In this document: positions 46,813-60,010 of the stretch, piece by piece
Position numbering within the stretch: the first letter of the stretch is position 1
Layout: the number at the start of each line of letters is the position of its first letter
From: Aspergillus flavus
Taxonomy: Eukaryota; Ascomycota; Eurotiomycetes; Eurotiales; Aspergillaceae
DNA: 64,000 nt
NCBI RefSeq assembly: GCF_009017415.1
Contig: NC_092405.1
Coordinates: forward strand, 1,612,001 to 1,676,000
Direction of reading: 5' to 3'
Notes under the pieces: generated by a model
What the model saw: only the letters and a program-made list of their open reading frames with translations
The model's database searches: none
Told to the model about the DNA's origin: nothing
Position numbers and translations under genes: made by a program

Positions 46813-49788
46813 ATGGCAACCATCACCGAGGTTCGGACGGATGCGCTCGTCCCAACTGACCTCGTTCTTAAGACAGGTCAGATCAAAATCGAAAGCGAAG
46901 AGATCTCGACGAGAGACCTGTCTGATATCCCTCTGCCACCGCCATCAAAACGGCCGACAGAAGTGCTGAGCGTAGATAAAGGAACTCCAGATAGCCATGT
47001 TCCTCGTGACCCTCGGCTTATCAGATTAACGGGTGTTCATCCGTTTAATGTTGAGCCACCTCTCACAGATCTGTATAAAGAAGGTATGAGTTATAACTGC
47101 TCCACTCCTATCCTTATCAGGTTGCTTGCACCGGCTGTCATGCTTGTCCCCTTGAGCCATTACATTCTCACACTCTGAAAGGGTTTTTAACATCGCCGGA
47201 GCTCTTCTATGTTCGAAATCATGGCCCAGTCCCTCATATCAAGGATGAAGATATCCCTCACTGGGAAATTAGCATCGAAGGGTTAGTATAGTGCTAGGTT
47301 CTCTGCCAAACATCCGCTAACCAAAGTATAGACTGGTAGAGAAGCCTTTGGTACTAAACTTCCGACAAGTGTTGCAGCAGTACGACCAAATAACGGCGCC
47401 TATCACCCTCGTATGTGCTGGCAATCGACGCAAAGAGCAAAACATTGTACGTAAAACGAAAGGTTTTTCCTGGGGATCGGCGGGACTATCGACTGCCCTC
47501 TTCACTGGCCCATTGCTGGCGGATATTCTCCGCAGTGCGAAACCCCTGCGTAAAGCGAAATACGTCTGTATGGAAGGAGCGGATAAGCTGGTATGCTGTA
47601 CCTCTATCTTATGATGATAATTGCTAAGTTCGCCGCAGCCCAATGGTCACTACGGCACATCTATTAAATTGAACTGGGCCCTGGACCCCAACAGGGGGAT
47701 CATGCTTGCACATAAAATGAACGGGGAGTCTCTTCGCCCAGATCATGGTCGTCCGCTGAGGGCCGTCGTGCCCGGTCAAATAGGAGGACGAAGTGTTAAG
47801 TGGCTGAAGAGGCTGATCTTGACCGATGCACCAAGCGACAACTGGTACCATATCAATGACAACCGCGTCTTACCGTATGTCTAAAGGGCACTTATTTTAT
47901 ATTTCCATCATTTGTCTAACTCCCTAACCCAGAACAATGGTCTCGCCTGAGATGGCATCAAATAACCGAAATTGGTGGCACGATGAGCGGTATGCGATTT
48001 ATGACCTAAACACCAACTCCGCCGTTGCATATCCCCAAAACAATGAGGTCTTAAATCTCCTGTCGGCAGGGCCGTCATATACTGTCAGAGGATATGCATA
48101 CGCCGGTGGGGGCCGCAGGGTTACCAGGGTAGAAATATCCCTAGACAAAGGCAAATGTACGCACCCTCGCTCGCTCGATGTGTGAGAATGCTTATCAAAG
48201 CTAACGGACTTATAGCTTGGAGATTGGCGGAAATCGAATATGCCGAAGACAAGTATCGTGATTTTGAAGGCGAGCTTTTTGGAGGCAAAGTAGATATGTA
48301 CTGGCGCGAAACTTGCTTCTGCTGGTGTTTTTGGTCTCTAAGCATCACCATCCCAGAGCTTGAGAACAGTGATGCCATCCTTGTAAGAGCCATGGACGAA
48401 GCATTGGGCGTGCAGCCTCGCGATATGTACTGGTCCGTTCTCGGAATGATGAACAACCCGTGGTTCCGGGTTACAATTACGAAGGAAAACGGGAACTTGA
48501 GATTCGAGCACCCTACCCACCCTAGTATGCCTACAGGATGGATGGAACGCGTCAAAAAGGCTGGGGGTGACCTGACGAATGGTAACTGGGGAGAAAGACA
48601 CGAAGGAGAGGAGCCGACGGAGCCGGAGCCCGTGCAAGACATTAATATGAAGAAAGACGGGCTAAGCCGAGTGATTGGTTTTGAAGAATTCAAGGAGAAT
48701 TCCTGCGATGAGAAGCCATGGTTCATCGTGAATGGAGAAGTGTATGATGGTCAAGCATTTCTTGAAGGCCACCCTGGCGGAGCGCAGAGTATTATCTCCT
48801 CTGCTGGTCTGGATGTCTCTGAGGAATTCCTTGCTATTCGTGAGTCCCAAAAATATCACACTGCAATTGTACCATCTATTGACACCTATCCATAGATAGC
48901 GAGACGGCAAAGGCGATGATGCCTGAGTACCATATTGGAACGATGAATCCGGAAGGTTTAAAAGCACTCAAGGATGATGCATCATCCTCCACCGATGAAA
49001 TTCGCCCAGTGTTCCTCCAATCACGGTCTTGGACAAAGGCAACATTGAAAGAAAGGAAAGACATATCCTGGGATACACGAATATTTAGTTTCAAATTGGA
49101 ACACGAAGATCAAACATTGGGTTTACCAGTCGGCCAGCATCTTATGATCAAAGTCCTCGACACATCATCCAACAACGAAGCCATCATCCGCTCATACACC
49201 CCAATTTCTGAAACCAGCCAGAAAGGGACCGTGGACTTGCTGGTTAAAGTATACTTTGCAACAGCCACCTCGGCAGGCGGCAAGATGACGATGGCCCTGG
49301 ATAGGCTGCCATTGGGCTCCGTGGTGGAATGCAAGGGTCCGACAGGCAGATTCGAATACCTTGGAAATGGACGAGTTGTCATAAGTGGGAAGGAACGCCA
49401 TGTTCGGTCGTTTAAGATGATTTGTGGAGGAACCGGTATCACACCGATCTTCCAGGTCTTGCGCGCCGTGGTTCAGGACCGGCAAGATCCCACCTCTTGT
49501 ACAGTCCTCAATGGAAACAGACAGGAGGAAGATATCCTTTGCCGGGCTGAGCTCGACGGCTTCATGGCAACCGACAGCAGAAGGTGTAATATAATACACA
49601 CCCTATCCAAAGCGCCGGACTCATGGACTGGCCGCCGAGGACGCATATCCGAAGAGCTCCTAAAGGAGTACGCGGCTCCAGAAGATGAGAGTATGGTCCT
49701 GATTTGTGGTCCGCCAGCCATGGAAGAATCGGCTCGGAGGATACTGTTGGCGGAAGGATGGAAAGAATCAGACCTTCACTTCTTCTAA
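46813..49788 (+). CDS. niaD: Assimilatory nitrate reductase [NADPH]
   Basis: Seven exons (46813..47083, 47182..47281, 47332..47590, 47639..47874, 47933..48156, 48216..48839, 48896..49788) join in phase to 868 aa, near the 873 aa of A. nidulans NiaD and with the same number of introns (six). It reduces nitrate to nitrite. An N-terminal molybdopterin domain carries the Mo-ligating Cys in VCAGNRR (about 152); then come the dimerisation domain, a cytochrome b5 domain with heme ligand in HPGG (about 549) and a second His near FLAIHSE, an FAD domain (RSYTP) and the NADPH domain (GGTGITP, CGPPAM near the end). All cofactor motifs are intact. The start is the first ATG of the frame (MATITEVRTD). Confidence 0.97.
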
Positions 49789-50019
49789 ATTGGGATTATC
49801 CAAGGGAATGATTTAATGAGTATGTAAGACATGGGTCATAACGGCGTTCGAAACATATACAGGGTTATGTTTGGGAATAGCACACGAATAATAACGTTAA
49901 TAGGTACCAAAGTCCTTGATACATTAGCACGGTAGAAAAAGAATAATACAACGAGCTGGGAATATTCTTTAATATAAAACTCCAAGAAGAGCTGGTGCGG
50001 TGGAGCTTGTTTTCGACTC

Positions 50020-52958
50020 TCAGTAATATTTCCTCATATCCAAGCGCGCTAGGAGGTGGTCGAATACACATGTAGGCGCTTCTCTGGATGCAAAAGTCGT
50101 GCCGGACCTGCCGAAAGACTTTGAAGATGCGTTCACGCCATCTAAGTTGCGTAGATAATTCACAAAAAGGGATGTTTGTTTCCGGAATGTAGCAAAGAGC
50201 TGATAGGCAATAGCCTCACTTTCGTGGCGCACGCCGCTCGTTCCATCCATCCTCGACAATGGAGCAAATGTCAAAATCGTACCGAAAATACTTTCCAGCA
50301 GCTTCGCTGCATCAGCATGTCTTTTGCTGAGAAAGAGCGCAAAAAGCATTTGATCGAGAATATCTTCATGATAATCTCTAAGTCTAGGGACAGAATGTGC
50401 TGCTTCTATCGTGCCATCAATATCACCGCGGTCGAGGCAGCGTTCAATCTTAGCCAGGCTATCTTGGAACCGCTGCCAAGTCGAGCCAATGCCGACATGA
50501 AAGCAATAATCACTCAATGAGAGCACGAAATGCTGGCAGTCAATGCGAAATTTCTGGTACACGTTTCGAGGGTGCCCAGATAGGGAGTCTCTCCCCGTAG
50601 AATCACGAATGAGACCTTTGACGACCGAAACCATTCGAAGGAGTCGAAGCAGATGCTTGAAAAGACGATCATACTTGTTAAGCGATCGCGACGTAATGAT
50701 AGCTTCCAGGACGTCTGATGGTTTGTATTGAAGACGTAGGAAATCCAAAGCTTCGATTGCGTTTGGATCCTTGCATTTGGTAACTTCTTCAGCAGTCAAC
50801 TCTCGAATCGAGAAACTGAGGCCGCCAGGAAGTTCCCTCTCCTTGCGGGGCTCATTACCCGCTGAACTTTCTGAGCGATCATCAAAGCCGTGACACTCAC
50901 TAAGGAGCCCAATGAGCACCAAGCGCAACTCCGAGCTTGCTGGAGGCCAAGTGTCACGGCTCCCTAACCGCAAACCAGTGTGGACACTACTACGGACAAC
51001 ACCAGATTTTCGCTCGCCGCTCTGCATCTCCGGGTCAAAGAGAGCGTGCGACAGAAGGGAGGTGAAGAAACCATCCCCAAGAAGCTGGAACCGCCATTGC
51101 AGAGATAGGTGATACCGGAGTTTGTGCTCCTTGAACAGCAGGTGAAGACAAGAGAAGTCAATCAACAATGCCTGGGACGAAAGAAGTGGTGCAAGGGACA
51201 GATAAAGGGCAGAAGCTAATTCTGGGCCGAAATTACACCTATGATCCTCAGGTACTTCAAGATCTTTGTGGTTCCCTTGCTCAATCAATCGGGAGAGCTC
51301 GTCTTTCTCTATGGAGGAAGGGTTTGCGAGCAATCCAGTCATGTTTTGCGCGTCATCAATGTCAAATAGGTCAAAGGTATCTTTAAGTGTATCACTCGCT
51401 TCAGTATGGGCAGGAGGCTGGGAATTGATTATCAAATTTTTCGTTGCAGAGGGGCGACCACGATTATACCTGAGTATTTCAGACCGAAGTCTATTTTCGT
51501 AGATCTTTGCTTTTTCTTGTATCCTTTCAATATCTGTCCACGTGCTAGCACAGCTGAGCCTGGGGACATCGCCGTTGCAAATTTCGTCACTCGCAATTGG
51601 ATGCTGCGGATGGAATCGTTTAAGCAGGCGTAGGCTTCGTCCACTTTCGAAAATCAACTCTGCTTGGTCTGTAGGAATGAATGATGGCATCTCGGCGGGG
51701 TTATATCTGTACTCAAGCCTTGTTGATTGAGAGGAGGTCGTTTTCGGATTCTCTTCTGAGGGCTCCAAAACTACAAAGCTTCTGCCGTTTGCCGCCAGCT
51801 CCTTCAATGTCGACGCCTCCAAGCGGAGGCCAATCCAAGTCTCCGCATGCTCCAGAAACGGATACACTGTCCGGATAACAATCTCGCGGAAGAGATCCTC
51901 CATATGGCCGAATGTTTGGGAATAATGGGCGGCCTTTTCAAGAACGATGGAGAATATCTGAGCATCCGACACAACCCCTTCGACAGCTTCGACCAGGTCT
52001 GCCAAAACACCAGCCAGTTCACCGCATCGTTGAAACAGGGCTCTAACCTGGATGAGGGACAGTATATTGTCAGCATCCCTGAGAAGCCGCTTTTCAACGA
52101 TGTAAATGACGACGGCTACGGCGCTCGAAAGTGTAGAAAGAGCGGAGAGTTTAGTTGACTTGGATGGAGCTTTGCCAACAAAGTTTCGCACCCGCTGCAT
52201 ATCCGTGCCGCATTGGATCATCTCATCAGTCAAGCTATTAAGCGCAGCGACACTAACACCTGAGAGGCGAATGTCGTCAAAAACCCGCTCGAACATTTGG
52301 CGCTCCCTATTGTATCGAAAAAATAATGAGCTCCAACCAAGACCTAGTCGAAATAGGGACCGTAAAAAGACATCATTTCGAGCCACACGGCCTAATTTCC
52401 CGAGCCCGTTCGTCGCAGCCTGATTTGCCAACGATGCGTCGAATCCTCTAGACCCCGATTCACTAAAATATGCGGATGTGGGTTCTTGATACAATCGATT
52501 TTGACAGTTTTCCCACGTCTTCAAAAATCGTTTGCCGTCAAACTTGACATCCACGTCATTCAACACCCAGATATCCTCTGACCCATCTCCTCTTTCCGAG
52601 CGTGCGATGCTCGGTTCGGCAGAAGTTTCGCTTGACGCATCGGTTGTTGATTCCGGTAGCAAATCTGGATCGAATACATCGGTTTCAAAAAGATTCAACT
52701 GGCTTGAACTAAAACAATCTTCATTGAGTAATTCTAGAGGACTCCTGAAGAAACCCCCAGTGAGATCTAGTAAAAGCGAATACTAGTAGTTAGTATTCGA
52801 AATTGGACGTATAAACACCCCAAACAATGATACGCACCTGGCAACTCTTCGTTCCAGGGTAGTCGTTCTAGTGGTTGCAGCGACTGCAGAGTGAACTTCG
52901 ATAGCCTCCACAAATTCTCACTAGAGAATGGGTCCGTATCATAATCTTCCTGCTCCAT
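50020..52958 (-). CDS. Gamma-tubulin complex component (GCP6-like, Spc97/Spc98 family)
   Basis: Two exons (52838..52958, 50020..52766) with a 71-bp intron give 955 aa. The N-terminal extension (DPFSSENLWRLSKFTLQSLQPL) is followed by the GRIP1 region, with the conserved SGRSLRLLKRFHPQHP motif in the middle (about 380), and the C-terminal GRIP2 region (LRLVLIGLL, then KFRIDCQHFVLSLSDYCFHVG). These proteins build the gamma-tubulin ring that nucleates microtubules at spindle pole bodies. The long N-terminus and weakly conserved GRIP1 favour a GCP4/5/6-class member, most like GCP6 (Alp16/GcpF), but the exact paralog was not verified. It is divergent from eaf7 with about 280 bp between starts. Confidence 0.82.
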
Positions 52959-53238
52959 CGTATGACACGGACTGCTCTAAAGACTGACGCCATAGAAGCA
53001 AATCGTTATCAGCTGACGACGCGTTGGCGGCGCGAGATCACGCCTCACTAGCCTTAAATTGTGCTAGCGTCCCCCCCAGGTCACGCTCGGACCACCGCTT
53101 GTTTGGGAAACCGAAGCAGAATGAAATTGTCGCGACACGGTCTACACCAGCTCCCCACGTGTGTCGCGTTACAGTACAGAGGATCCCATTCGTCACTGAA
53201 TAACACGGAATAGAAGAGTGTTATGCGAAACAATCAAT

Positions 53239-54303
53239 ATGCCCCCCAGGAAGAAGCCTAAGCTTACCGCTCAATCCGAAGCCGCTCAACCTTCCGCGAA
53301 CACCCCCGCCAGTGATAGCGCAGCTCAGCCCAACACGGATTACGACCCGGTGACGGACCCATGGACGGATGAACAGGAAACTGCGCTACTAAAGGGTATA
53401 ATCAAATGGAAGCCGGTTGGTTCGTAGCTATCCCAAGTGTCGCTTCAGCAAACCGACTTCTGCTAATCCATCTGTCCCGTCGAAGGAATGCACAAGCACT
53501 TCCGCATGATCGCTATCTCCGAGTTCATGAAAAGTCAAGGCTATGCACCTGCCCACGCGGAACATACACGGATACCTGGGATCTGGAAAAAACTAGGGAC
53601 GTTATATAACCTCCCAGCACTCGATGAGCGGGTACGTAACGACAGCTGCCTACGTTGGTCATAGATAGCTAACATTTGCGCTTTTCTGTGCAGGAGGATT
53701 CTCTGATCACAGATACTTCCGATGATGTTGATGGCTCGAAAGAGCTTTACTGTCCATTTGAGCTTCCTGAAGATGAATACGGCGAATTGATGTTTGAGAG
53801 GAGGTTAGCAATGGAAGGTTCCGCTTCGCCCGTTCTTAGTGCCCACGCCGAATCTAGGCGAGGTAGCACGGTAGCCGACACAGATGGTGCGCCCTACTGA
53901 TTCATCGTTTTTTCCCGAGTGATACCTGAATTCTGACTACTATACGCATTTAGAGCCCCGATCCTCTCCGGCGCCGTCAAGAGGTAGGAAGTCAGGTCGT
54001 GGAGGCCGCCAACCGGCTCGAGGTGCTCGGTCTTCACGGCTTCAAGTAGAAATTGAGGCTCCGAGGAGGAGTCTAGGCACAGGGGAAGAAGAAGGCGACT
54101 CTGAGGATGCTGGTGCGAATGAAGAAGGGGACGAAGAAGGTTCGGACGCGGCGAAAGACGACAGCGAAGGTGACGAAGAAGCCGAAGAGGATACAGGAGG
54201 CTCTCCAACAGCACGAAGCACACGAGCCCAGACAACTCGAACAAAACAAAAGGAGAAGAGAAGTAGTGGCACAGGAACTAGAAGAGGCGGTCGACGACGG
54301 TAG
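53239..54303 (+). CDS. eaf7: NuA4 histone acetyltransferase subunit Eaf7
   Basis: Four exons (53239..53419, 53486..53631, 53694..53886, 53954..54303) join in phase to 289 aa. The N-terminal CT20/Eaf7-MRGBP domain is clear: WTDEQETALLKGIIKWKPVGMHKHFRMIAISEFMKSQG, then HTRIPGIWKKLGTLYNLPALDEREDS. The C-terminal half is disordered, with an acidic Glu/Asp/Gly run and an RRGGRRR basic end. Eaf7 is part of the NuA4 (TINTIN module) complex, which acetylates histone H4 and H2A. It is predicted nuclear. Length is normal for filamentous fungi. The start is ATG 53239, the first in the frame. Confidence 0.93.
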
Positions 54304-54679
54304 TTTTAATGTGTACTTTAATATCATGATGGTTTGAACATTGATACCTTTGGAGGACTCAGGGCAGGCGTTTCTTTTACGTTCACATATAGCAGATTTA
54401 TCATCACACTTAATCTACTTCAAAATTTCACTAGAATTAGTTTCGGCTGGCAATCGGTCAACAGAACGCGATGCTCTCTCGATAAATGTGTTTCAGTCAC
54501 CAAGCGATTGTGCCAATTGATGGGGTTAAAATTACGATCGAGAACGAGATACATTGCAAGAGAAATGGAATCTAAATAAATACATTGTACGTATAAATAG
54601 GTCACTACATTTGTTCTAGTCATTCACAGGCTAAAAGGAGACAATCAAGGGAAATAGTACACGGTGCAAACCGAATCCC
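54304..54679. other. Intergenic, convergent 3' flanks
   Basis: About 380 bp between eaf7 and idh2 stop codons. AT-rich; nothing recognised. Confidence 0.4.
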
Positions 54680-56253
54680 TTACAGACGCTTCATGATGGC
54701 CTCAGCATACTCGTGGGTCTTGGCCTTGCCGCCCAAGTCACCAGTGAGAGTCTATATAAAGTTAATAAATGTGGCCCACTAGCGAACAGGGATTAGTATC
54801 CAGATCAGCTTACCTTTCCTTCGGCAAGGGTATCAAAAGTGGCCTTCTGGATACGAGCAGCATGCTCGCCGAGGTTCATGTGCTGCAGCATCATGATACT
54901 GCTCAGAAGCAGAGCAGTGGGGTTAGCGAGGCCCTTGCCGGCAATGTCGGGGGCAGAGCCGTGGACAGCCTCGAAAATGGAGCACTCGTTACCGATGTTA
55001 CCGGAGGGAGTGAGACCAAGACCACCGATCAGACCGGCGCACATGTCGGAAAGAATGTCACCGTAGAGGTTAGGCATGACAAGAACCTTGTCGTTGTAAG
55101 GCGTGGGGTCAGTGACGATCTTGAGGCAAGAGTTGTCCAGCAGCTCTGCGTCGAATTCGATATCGGGGAACTCCTTGGCAATATCACGGGCGAGGTTCAA
55201 GAAGAGACCATCGGACATCTTCATGATGGTAGCCTTGTGCACGACGCGGACCTTCTTCTTGTTGATGGAACGAGCGTATTGGAAGGCAAAGCGCAGAACT
55301 CTCTCAGAGGCCTCCTTTGTGATGAGCTTAATGCTCTGCACAACGCCATCGACGACGACGTGCTCAATGCCAGAGTATTCACCCTCGGTGTTCTCACGGA
55401 TCAGGACGGTATCGACGTTGTCGTAGGGGGTCTCGTAGCCAGCAACGGAACGGCAAGGACGCACGTTGGCGAAAAGGTTGAAGGTGCGGCGGAGAGTAAG
55501 GTTCAGAGAAACGTGTCCCTTGCCAACGGGAGTCTAAAAATTTTTTCGGCTCAGCAAAAGATTTCCATGACGCACGAGAGCGTTGACATACAGCAAGGGG
55601 TCCCTTGAGGGCGACGTAGTTCCTCTTCACGCTCTCAATGGCTTCATCGGGAATGGCGGTCTTTCCATCCTTCAAGATAGGAGTAACATCGACTGGCTCC
55701 CACTTGATGGGGGCCTATAAGTAGATTTAGTGGCGCGTCTTAGAAACTACGAGCAGCCGGGAGGGAGGAAACATTACGTTTGCGGCAGCGAAGATGTCCT
55801 TAACGGACTGCGAGATCTCAGGACCAATGCCATCACCCTCAATCAGAGTGACAGTGTACTTTCCCTATAAAGATAACATTTCCATCAGAAAGCTTGTTTG
55901 GAGGTGATGAGTTCAGTTTTGGATCGTGTATAGATCGATCGTCCAATGATTTCTGGCGGGAGACGCCGGACCAAGGGAAGAAAAATCCGAGAGGGAAAAA
56001 AAATTCGCGGTCTTCGGGGCGCAACATACATCGGTGTCCTTCTGGCCCTTGAACTTAGCGACACGCTCGTCGGTAGCAGCGGCATAACCACGGAGCTAGG
56101 TAAACTAGGTTAGCTACGCAAGAATTGACGGTCGGGCCGGAGATGGAAATGGACATGGTATACCTGCGACAAGGGCGAAGCAATGCGTGGGGAGACACGA
56201 GTGCTCCGCAAGCATTGGCGGGCAGGGAGAGCGAAGTTCCTAGTGGCAAACAT
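54680..56253 (-). CDS. idh2: NAD-dependent isocitrate dehydrogenase subunit 2, mitochondrial
   Basis: Six exons (56164..56253, 56030..56095, 55778..55864, 55592..55714, 54814..55533, 54680..54751) join in phase to 385 aa. The enzyme oxidises isocitrate to 2-oxoglutarate in the TCA cycle. Exon 1 encodes an Arg/Ser-rich mitochondrial presequence ([20 protein letters not shown]). Later motifs are [41 protein letters not shown] (substrate-binding Ser/Arg), [25 protein letters not shown] (metal-binding Asp) and [14 protein letters not shown] (NAD-binding). These retain the catalytic residues expected of the Idh2 rather than the regulatory Idh1 subunit. Strong codon bias produces a 279-codon open frame on the opposite strand, not a gene. 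It is divergent from sec5. Confidence 0.96.
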
Positions 56254-56714
56254 TGTGAGAGATCCCCGGGGTCAGCGACGAACAACACAGGGCTGGAGAG
56301 GAGAGTATGTGGAGGATGAGAAGGAGAGAAAGAAGAAAGGCGGCGGGTTGCTTGTGCGGGAAGTGAGAGAAGGTTCCTCAGGCCAATCTTGACCTCTCTC
56401 GGCACCGCCGCTGCCGACCGACCGGCATGGCATGGATTCCGTGTTTGGCTGCCCAGAATCCACTTGGTGTCCTTTCCTAGATCAGATAACAAGTGACGGG
56501 TCACGGGTCACCACACCTCGTTCATTGTCATTATTATTTCATTGTAATTTTGCCAAAACTACCCCCTAAACCTAACCTATCGTCTGGCGCCCGAGATTTC
56601 CCCACCTGTGCGGCTACGTGCTTCCCTGCATGTGGCCTCCTGGATCGTTCTCCCCCCGGCGGTTGATCGGTCACCTGCCCCCTCCTAGACTAAGCGCGCG
56701 GACACCTCGCAACC
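56254..56714. promoter_or_regulatory. Divergent idh2-sec5 promoter
   Basis: About 460 bp between the two starts, with purine-rich sequence near 56319-56370 and GC-rich sequence before sec5. No specific element was recognised. Confidence 0.4.
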
Positions 56715-59700
56715 ATGGCCGACGCAGATATCGCAAACTACTATAATCTCCCTTCGGCTTTTCCTGAAGAGTGGCCTGCAGAGCTAGACGAAAGCGATCA
56801 TTCGGAGGATGAGGCACTTACCCGCACTGCTTCGCGGCGATCCCGATACTTTGCTCTCGAGCGCAGTAACAGCCATCAGAAAGGCGTCAACCTAGGGTCA
56901 TTCAAAGGAAACAATGGTCGGGAAAACCTCGCCCAGATGGACGAGCCGGATCCGCTCGGGACAGGCGAAAGCGTCCTCAAGATCTTGAAGAAGGGGGGGT
57001 TGTCTGTAGAAGAAGAGAGTCGCTTGCGGAATAAGTTTTTACTCTCATCTACTTCATTTTCCCCGGCTCTGTTTCTTTCGCAGGCTCACTCCGATGCGTC
57101 GATTAAATCACTACTCAATGGACTGGAATTTCTGTCACGATCGATCGATCAGAAGTCAGCTTCGTTGAAAGTACTTGTGGAGGCGAACTTTGAGCGATTC
57201 GTCCGAGCCAAAGCGACAATTGATAGTGTATACACAGAGATGAGGAACCAAGGGAAGGCAGAAAGCTTGTCAGTGTCGCAAGTTCACCGCAGGTCAGGAC
57301 ATTTCCGGAGCCTTTCGTCTGGCAAACATGACATAACCCCCGCGACGATTTCAGACTCAGGGCCTGGGAAGAATGCATTGACCAAGGAAAGTGAATACGG
57401 CATGAAGGGCATCCGCGGTCCACTTTTAGAAGCCTCTGTCAAAGCTGAAGAAGTCTGGGGGCCTGCATTAGGTGGTCGTGAAAGAGAACAGGTTTTAAAA
57501 TCGGTCGTCGAGACAATGGAGAAGCACCGGGATGTCTATGAAATAGGCGGGCTTCTTTCAAAGTCTATCAAGCAAAGAGACTATGACTCTGTTTTCGAGC
57601 AGTACACTAGAGCAAGGACGCTCGCAAAAGAAGCCAGGAATATTGCCGATATGGCGACGAGCAAAGGCCGACCGTTGACAGACGAGGAGACCCACATGAT
57701 CTTAGCAATGGGGAGGATGTGGATGGATGTTGACCAGCAAATACAGGCATTCAAGCATGATCTTTGGAGGCGCTTGAGTGAGTCACCTATCGCCTCGACG
57801 ACGGTGACGGCTTTAGGGCCAGTCGATGAACATATGGAACTAATTGGCGCTCTGCTGGAATTGGGTGTCGAGGACAACCCCATCTGGGTCTGGCTTCTTG
57901 GTCGCTATGAATACTTGAAAACGAAAATTACAACTTTTTGCGAACGCTGCAAAACGGAACTAGAGATCCTCAGGCGCAGGCTCGCTGCTGGCGAGAAGCC
58001 GACGCCTCAAGCACTGGCATCCTATCTCCGACTCGCTCCTCGTGATGGTGCAGCAAGTGATCCAACGACGCTGGACACTGACCAGGTCATCGAACTCTGG
58101 GAGTGTGTACATACTTACTTAATTAGACTGCTATCATCACAGGGAGGCCTCTTGGGTGAAGTCTTCGATTTCTGGGAAGCGGCACAATCCTTTATCGAGG
58201 GTAGCAAACAAAAGCTTCTCCCAACCGGTTTTGAAGGGGAGAGTCGTAAGCATCACCGGCTCTCGCCTAATGACTCCAGTGAGCTGCAGAAGGGCGTCGT
58301 CGAATTGATCAATTTAATTCGCGAAAGCATTCTGTCGCTGTTCGCCGACCCTCCAGTGGAGGATTTCACTATCCTCGCCTCTCCAATACCACCACCAAGC
58401 CCTAAGAGCCCGATGAGCGGAGGAATCACTCCCACCGAGTCTCGTTTCAAGTTAGATCCTAAGAATATGCCATTTCCCACCCCAAAGCGTGGCGAGGCTT
58501 GGGAGGACTTTGCATTTTGGCCTCCGTTTTCCAATTCCCTTAGCGGCATTCACTACCTCGGCCAATTCCTCGTCCTTATTGGCAGGGCAGCCAGTGAAAT
58601 GGCTGCGTTAGCCCCTGTACGAAGTACAGAAAACGCTTATGATCTCCTCAAGTCACTTGTGAGCGTCACTCGTGAACGTTCCGTTCGCGCGGCATGCTAC
58701 GCCTGGGGCAAAGATGCAGAAGTTTGCAAAATGTTGGAGGACTGGACGAGAGATTCGGAGAAAAAAGACTTGACCAAGATGCCTGGTTTGTTTGTGGCTT
58801 TTGAGAACGCAATTCTTAGTGGAATGCAGAAGATCCTCTACATTTCGGAGGCCATGGTAAAATCGGGTGATGTAGATGTTGTCACACAACCTCCTGCGAA
58901 GCTTCTACAGATGGTGCGCACGCAGTTTGTGTCCAGTATTTACAAGGCCCTCAGTGGTTTGGTCGAGAATGCGGAACATCCCACACTTCCTCAAGAGGAT
59001 AGTGAATGGGTGCTCGCGGAGCCTGCGGCGCGTAGTCTCTCTGATACATCCACGGCGCTTTTCATCGCAGATGCGGTCGATGCCCGAAATAGGGTAAGCC
59101 TCTTATGGACTTTGGATTCTTCCATATCAACTAATCGTGTTTATAGAATGTTCGCATACTCCTCACTTTGTCGAATATCAAGGCATTCCAAGCCGATCTC
59201 GTCCCTCAACTAGTAGCGAACTTTGAAACTTCATTTTCAGTCAAGTTGACCGAGGAAGCCAATACTATTCGCGACGTCCTCAGTCAGATTGACGACCGCT
59301 TGTTCCAGTCATACACTAAACCCACGATCAACAAATTGAATACAACGATTGTTGATGGCATTACTGCCCCGGATTGGGAGCCGACCGTCCCTCGCCCCGA
59401 ACAAGTCCGGCCGTATGTGTACAACGCAATGCTGACTCTTGTGCTTGTCCATACGGAGATCTCAACTACCATTCCTTCCAGTTCATCGGCGGCATCTAAT
59501 CGGTCGTCTCCAGCGGGTCAGCCACCTCTGCTGATCATCATTCTTACGCACTTGTTGACGAAGGTCTCCTCGTCTCTCCTATCAGCTTTCAGCTCTCGGT
59601 CGTCGTATACGCTGGCGGCTTTAATGCAAGCCACTCTGGATACTGAGTTCATTGCACAGACCATGTCCCAATTCTCTACAGATGAAGCCTCTGCTGTACA

Positions 59701-59875
59701 GAGTCAGATCTACGTGGAACTCGACCGCCGAACCACACACGAGGCCCGGGCTCGTCTTCAGTCAGAGCTTGGTGAAATGCGGGGAACGCTGAAACGATTG
59801 AGGGAGAGAACTAAAGGAGAGTTTGCTTGCTTTAAGAAGCAAAGAAGTCGGACGGAGCCTAAGACACCGGCATAG
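56715..59875 (+). CDS. sec5: Exocyst complex component Sec5
   Basis: Two exons (56715..59093 and 59147..59875) with a 53-bp intron give 1035 aa. The N-terminal region (DPLGTGESVLKILKKGGLSVEEESRLRNKFLLSSTSFSPALFLSQ...) and the following helical rods match fungal Sec5, including SIDQKSASLKVLVEANFERFVRAKATIDSVYTEM. A Ser/Pro-rich loop lies at about 555-590, and the C-terminal segment is helical with a basic tail. Sec5 is one of eight subunits tethering secretory vesicles to the plasma membrane, in hyphae mostly at the tip. No signal peptide or membrane segment is present. Length is normal for filamentous fungi. Confidence 0.93.
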
Positions 59876-60010
59876 TAGTTAATGGTAGATAATTGATTTT
59901 TAGCAATCAACACACCAGAGGTGCAAGCAACGAACGTAAACAAGATCCAGTGGGTATCATTTTTAAAACTTTTGAGCCATCATCATGTCCCATTTAATAG
60001 TGCCCCTCTT

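Noticed and set aside
54769..55608. 279-codon open frame on the + strand
   Set aside because: It lies exactly opposite idh2 exon 5; the frame is open because of codon bias in idh2 and shows no domain.
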